From: Cycloclasticus sp.
GTDB lineage: Bacteria; Pseudomonadota; Gammaproteobacteria; Methylococcales; Cycloclasticaceae
Reading direction: 5' to 3'
NCBI GenBank assembly: GCA_016764415.1
Contig: JAESRY010000051.1
Location: 485-6,048 of the forward strand
Length of the DNA: 5,564 nt
Below are positions 4,652 to 5,564 of the stretch, in pieces. Made by a program: the position numbers and the translations under genes. The first letter of the stretch is position 1; each line of letters begins with the position of its first letter. The notes beneath the pieces were generated by a model, which was not told the origin of the DNA, made no database searches, and worked only from the letters and a program-made list of their open reading frames with translations.

Positions 4652-5564
4652 TACTTCTTTAACCAAATCATCGGCGTGGTGCTGTATGGCGAAGCGTCAG
4701 ATGGCCCATGGTTCAGCGAAAAGCTAAAAACCAACGAAGATATATCCGAAATCCGCGACATGCTGATTTTCGGCCAAAATGCAGTTTTGGGGGGCGCCAA
4801 TGTGGACCCGCTCGCCGCCGTTACAGCCTTGCCAGATGATGCAGAAATATGTGGTTGTAACGGCGTATGTAAAGGTGAAATTGTGGCTGCGATTAGCGCA
4901 GATGGTTTATCGACATTAAGCGCGGTGCGCGTAACCACAAAAGCATCGGCTTCTTGTGGCTCTTGTACTGGCCTTGTTGAACAAGTTATGGCGCTAACCT
5001 TGGGATCTGGGTTTGATGCAAATGCGATAGAATCTATGTGCCCATGCACCGATTTGCAACATGGTGATGTCCGCCGCTTAATTGTCGTCAAACAGTTAAA
5101 AACTATCCCAGAAATAATGCAAGCGCTTGAATGGAAAACATCATGCGGCTGCCTAAAATGTCGCCCCGCACTTAATTATTACCTCATCTGCCAATTTCCT
5201 GGTGAATATATAGATGACAGCCAATCGCGTTTTGTAAATGAACGTGTCCATGCCAACATCAATCATAATGGCACTTACACGGTAGTACCCCGCATGTGGG
5301 GCGGTGTTACATCAGCAGCCGAGCTACGCGCCATTGCAGATGTGGTCGATAAATATAACATTCCAACCGTTAAATGCACTGGCGGTCAACGTATTGACAT
5401 GCTGGGCGTTAAAAAAGCCGATCTGTTGGGCGTATGGGAAGATTTGGGCAAAGTAGGCTTTGTTTCTGGCCACGCATATGCAAAAGGTTTGCGCACGGTT
5501 AAAACCTGTGTCGGTACCGACTGGTGCCGTTTTGGCACGCAAGATAGCACAGGCCTTGGCATCA
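4652..5564 (+). pseudogene. nirB: Nitrite reductase [NAD(P)H] large subunit NirB, 5'-truncated remnant, continues past right edge
   Basis: NirB reduces nitrite to ammonium with sirohaem, [4Fe-4S], [2Fe-2S] and FAD cofactors. The open frame begins after TAA 4649-4651 and encodes 304 codons to the window end. Recognisable sequence starts at NQIIGVVLYGEASDGPW, which in intact NirB lies at the end of the FAD/NAD oxidoreductase domain. Then come a BFD-like [2Fe-2S] domain with Cys codons at 4850, 4856, 4868, 4955 and 4964, a second BFD-like domain with Cys codons at 5039, 5045, 5144, 5150 and 5159, and the ferredoxin-like and sirohaem half of the reductase with TGGQRID (from about 5378) and CVGTDWCRFGTQDST (from 5507). 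The first third or so of the protein (by my estimate some 340 residues) is missing; the cysteine synthase gene lies there on the opposite strand. No start codon with a ribosome site is visible; the first in-frame ATG is 4760. The frame has no internal stop, so the truncation is recent or comes from an assembly join. Confidence 0.88.

Noticed and set aside
4601..4680. Transposon end, attachment site or target duplication at the nirB junction
   Set aside because: Only a 6-base repeat (AATATC) and general AT richness are visible; no terminal inverted repeat, tRNA end or integrase-type site can be supported.
4616..4696. Minus-strand open stretch ending just before the cysteine synthase ribosome site, possible 3' end of an upstream gene
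   Set aside because: Only about 26 codons, overlapping true NirB sequence beyond 4661. A stretch this short is expected by chance, so it cannot be called a gene remnant.
4648..5091. Long minus-strand open frame of 147 codons
   Set aside because: It is antisense to the nirB frame, which shows clear NirB motifs; the minus product has low-complexity Ser/Pro-rich shadow composition and no family match that I recognise.

Overview
The window looks like accessory DNA from a Gram-negative proteobacterium with moderate-to-low GC. Protein style (a NirB close to proteobacterial assimilatory enzymes, a CysK-like synthase) suggests a gammaproteobacterium, possibly marine, but nothing in the window fixes the taxon. 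There are six identifiable genes plus one gene remnant, and no gene-free stretch longer than 300 bases. I see no tRNA, rRNA, CRISPR array or transposase.

Left part (1-2336, minus strand). A sigma70-like promoter at 2371-2399 drives a three-gene operon read right to left: Rieske non-heme iron oxygenase (RHO) large subunit, RHO small subunit, and the N-terminal part of a glutamine synthetase-like (GS-like) ligase that runs off the left edge. The large-subunit gene needs a frame change in a run of eight T (minus strand) near its 5' end. Reading it from ATG 2336 with one T removed gives a normal 433-residue protein; the sequence as given does not.

Middle (2434-3150, plus strand). A class I glutamine amidotransferase-like (GATase-like) hydrolase is transcribed divergently from the oxygenase operon. 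GS-like ligase, GATase-like hydrolase and two-subunit RHO form the same four-gene set as in the aniline dioxygenase clusters (tdnQTA1A2 and atdA1-A4). There the amine is first gamma-glutamylated, the gamma-glutamyl amide is oxygenated, and the GATase-like protein hydrolyses excess amide. The arrangement here differs: the GATase gene is divergent, the ligase gene is last, and no reductase gene is visible.

Right-middle (3147-4600, minus strand). A CysK-type cysteine synthase and a glutaredoxin-like protein form a two-gene operon whose end overlaps the end of the GATase gene tail to tail.

Right end (4652-5564, plus strand). An open frame encodes the middle of the assimilatory nitrite reductase large subunit NirB: two BFD-like [2Fe-2S] domains and the start of the sirohaem reductase part. 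Its N-terminal FAD/NAD domain is absent because the cysteine synthase promoter region and gene occupy that place. The junction lies at about 4620-4665 and marks a rearrangement, an insertion of the accessory block into nirB, or an assembly join.
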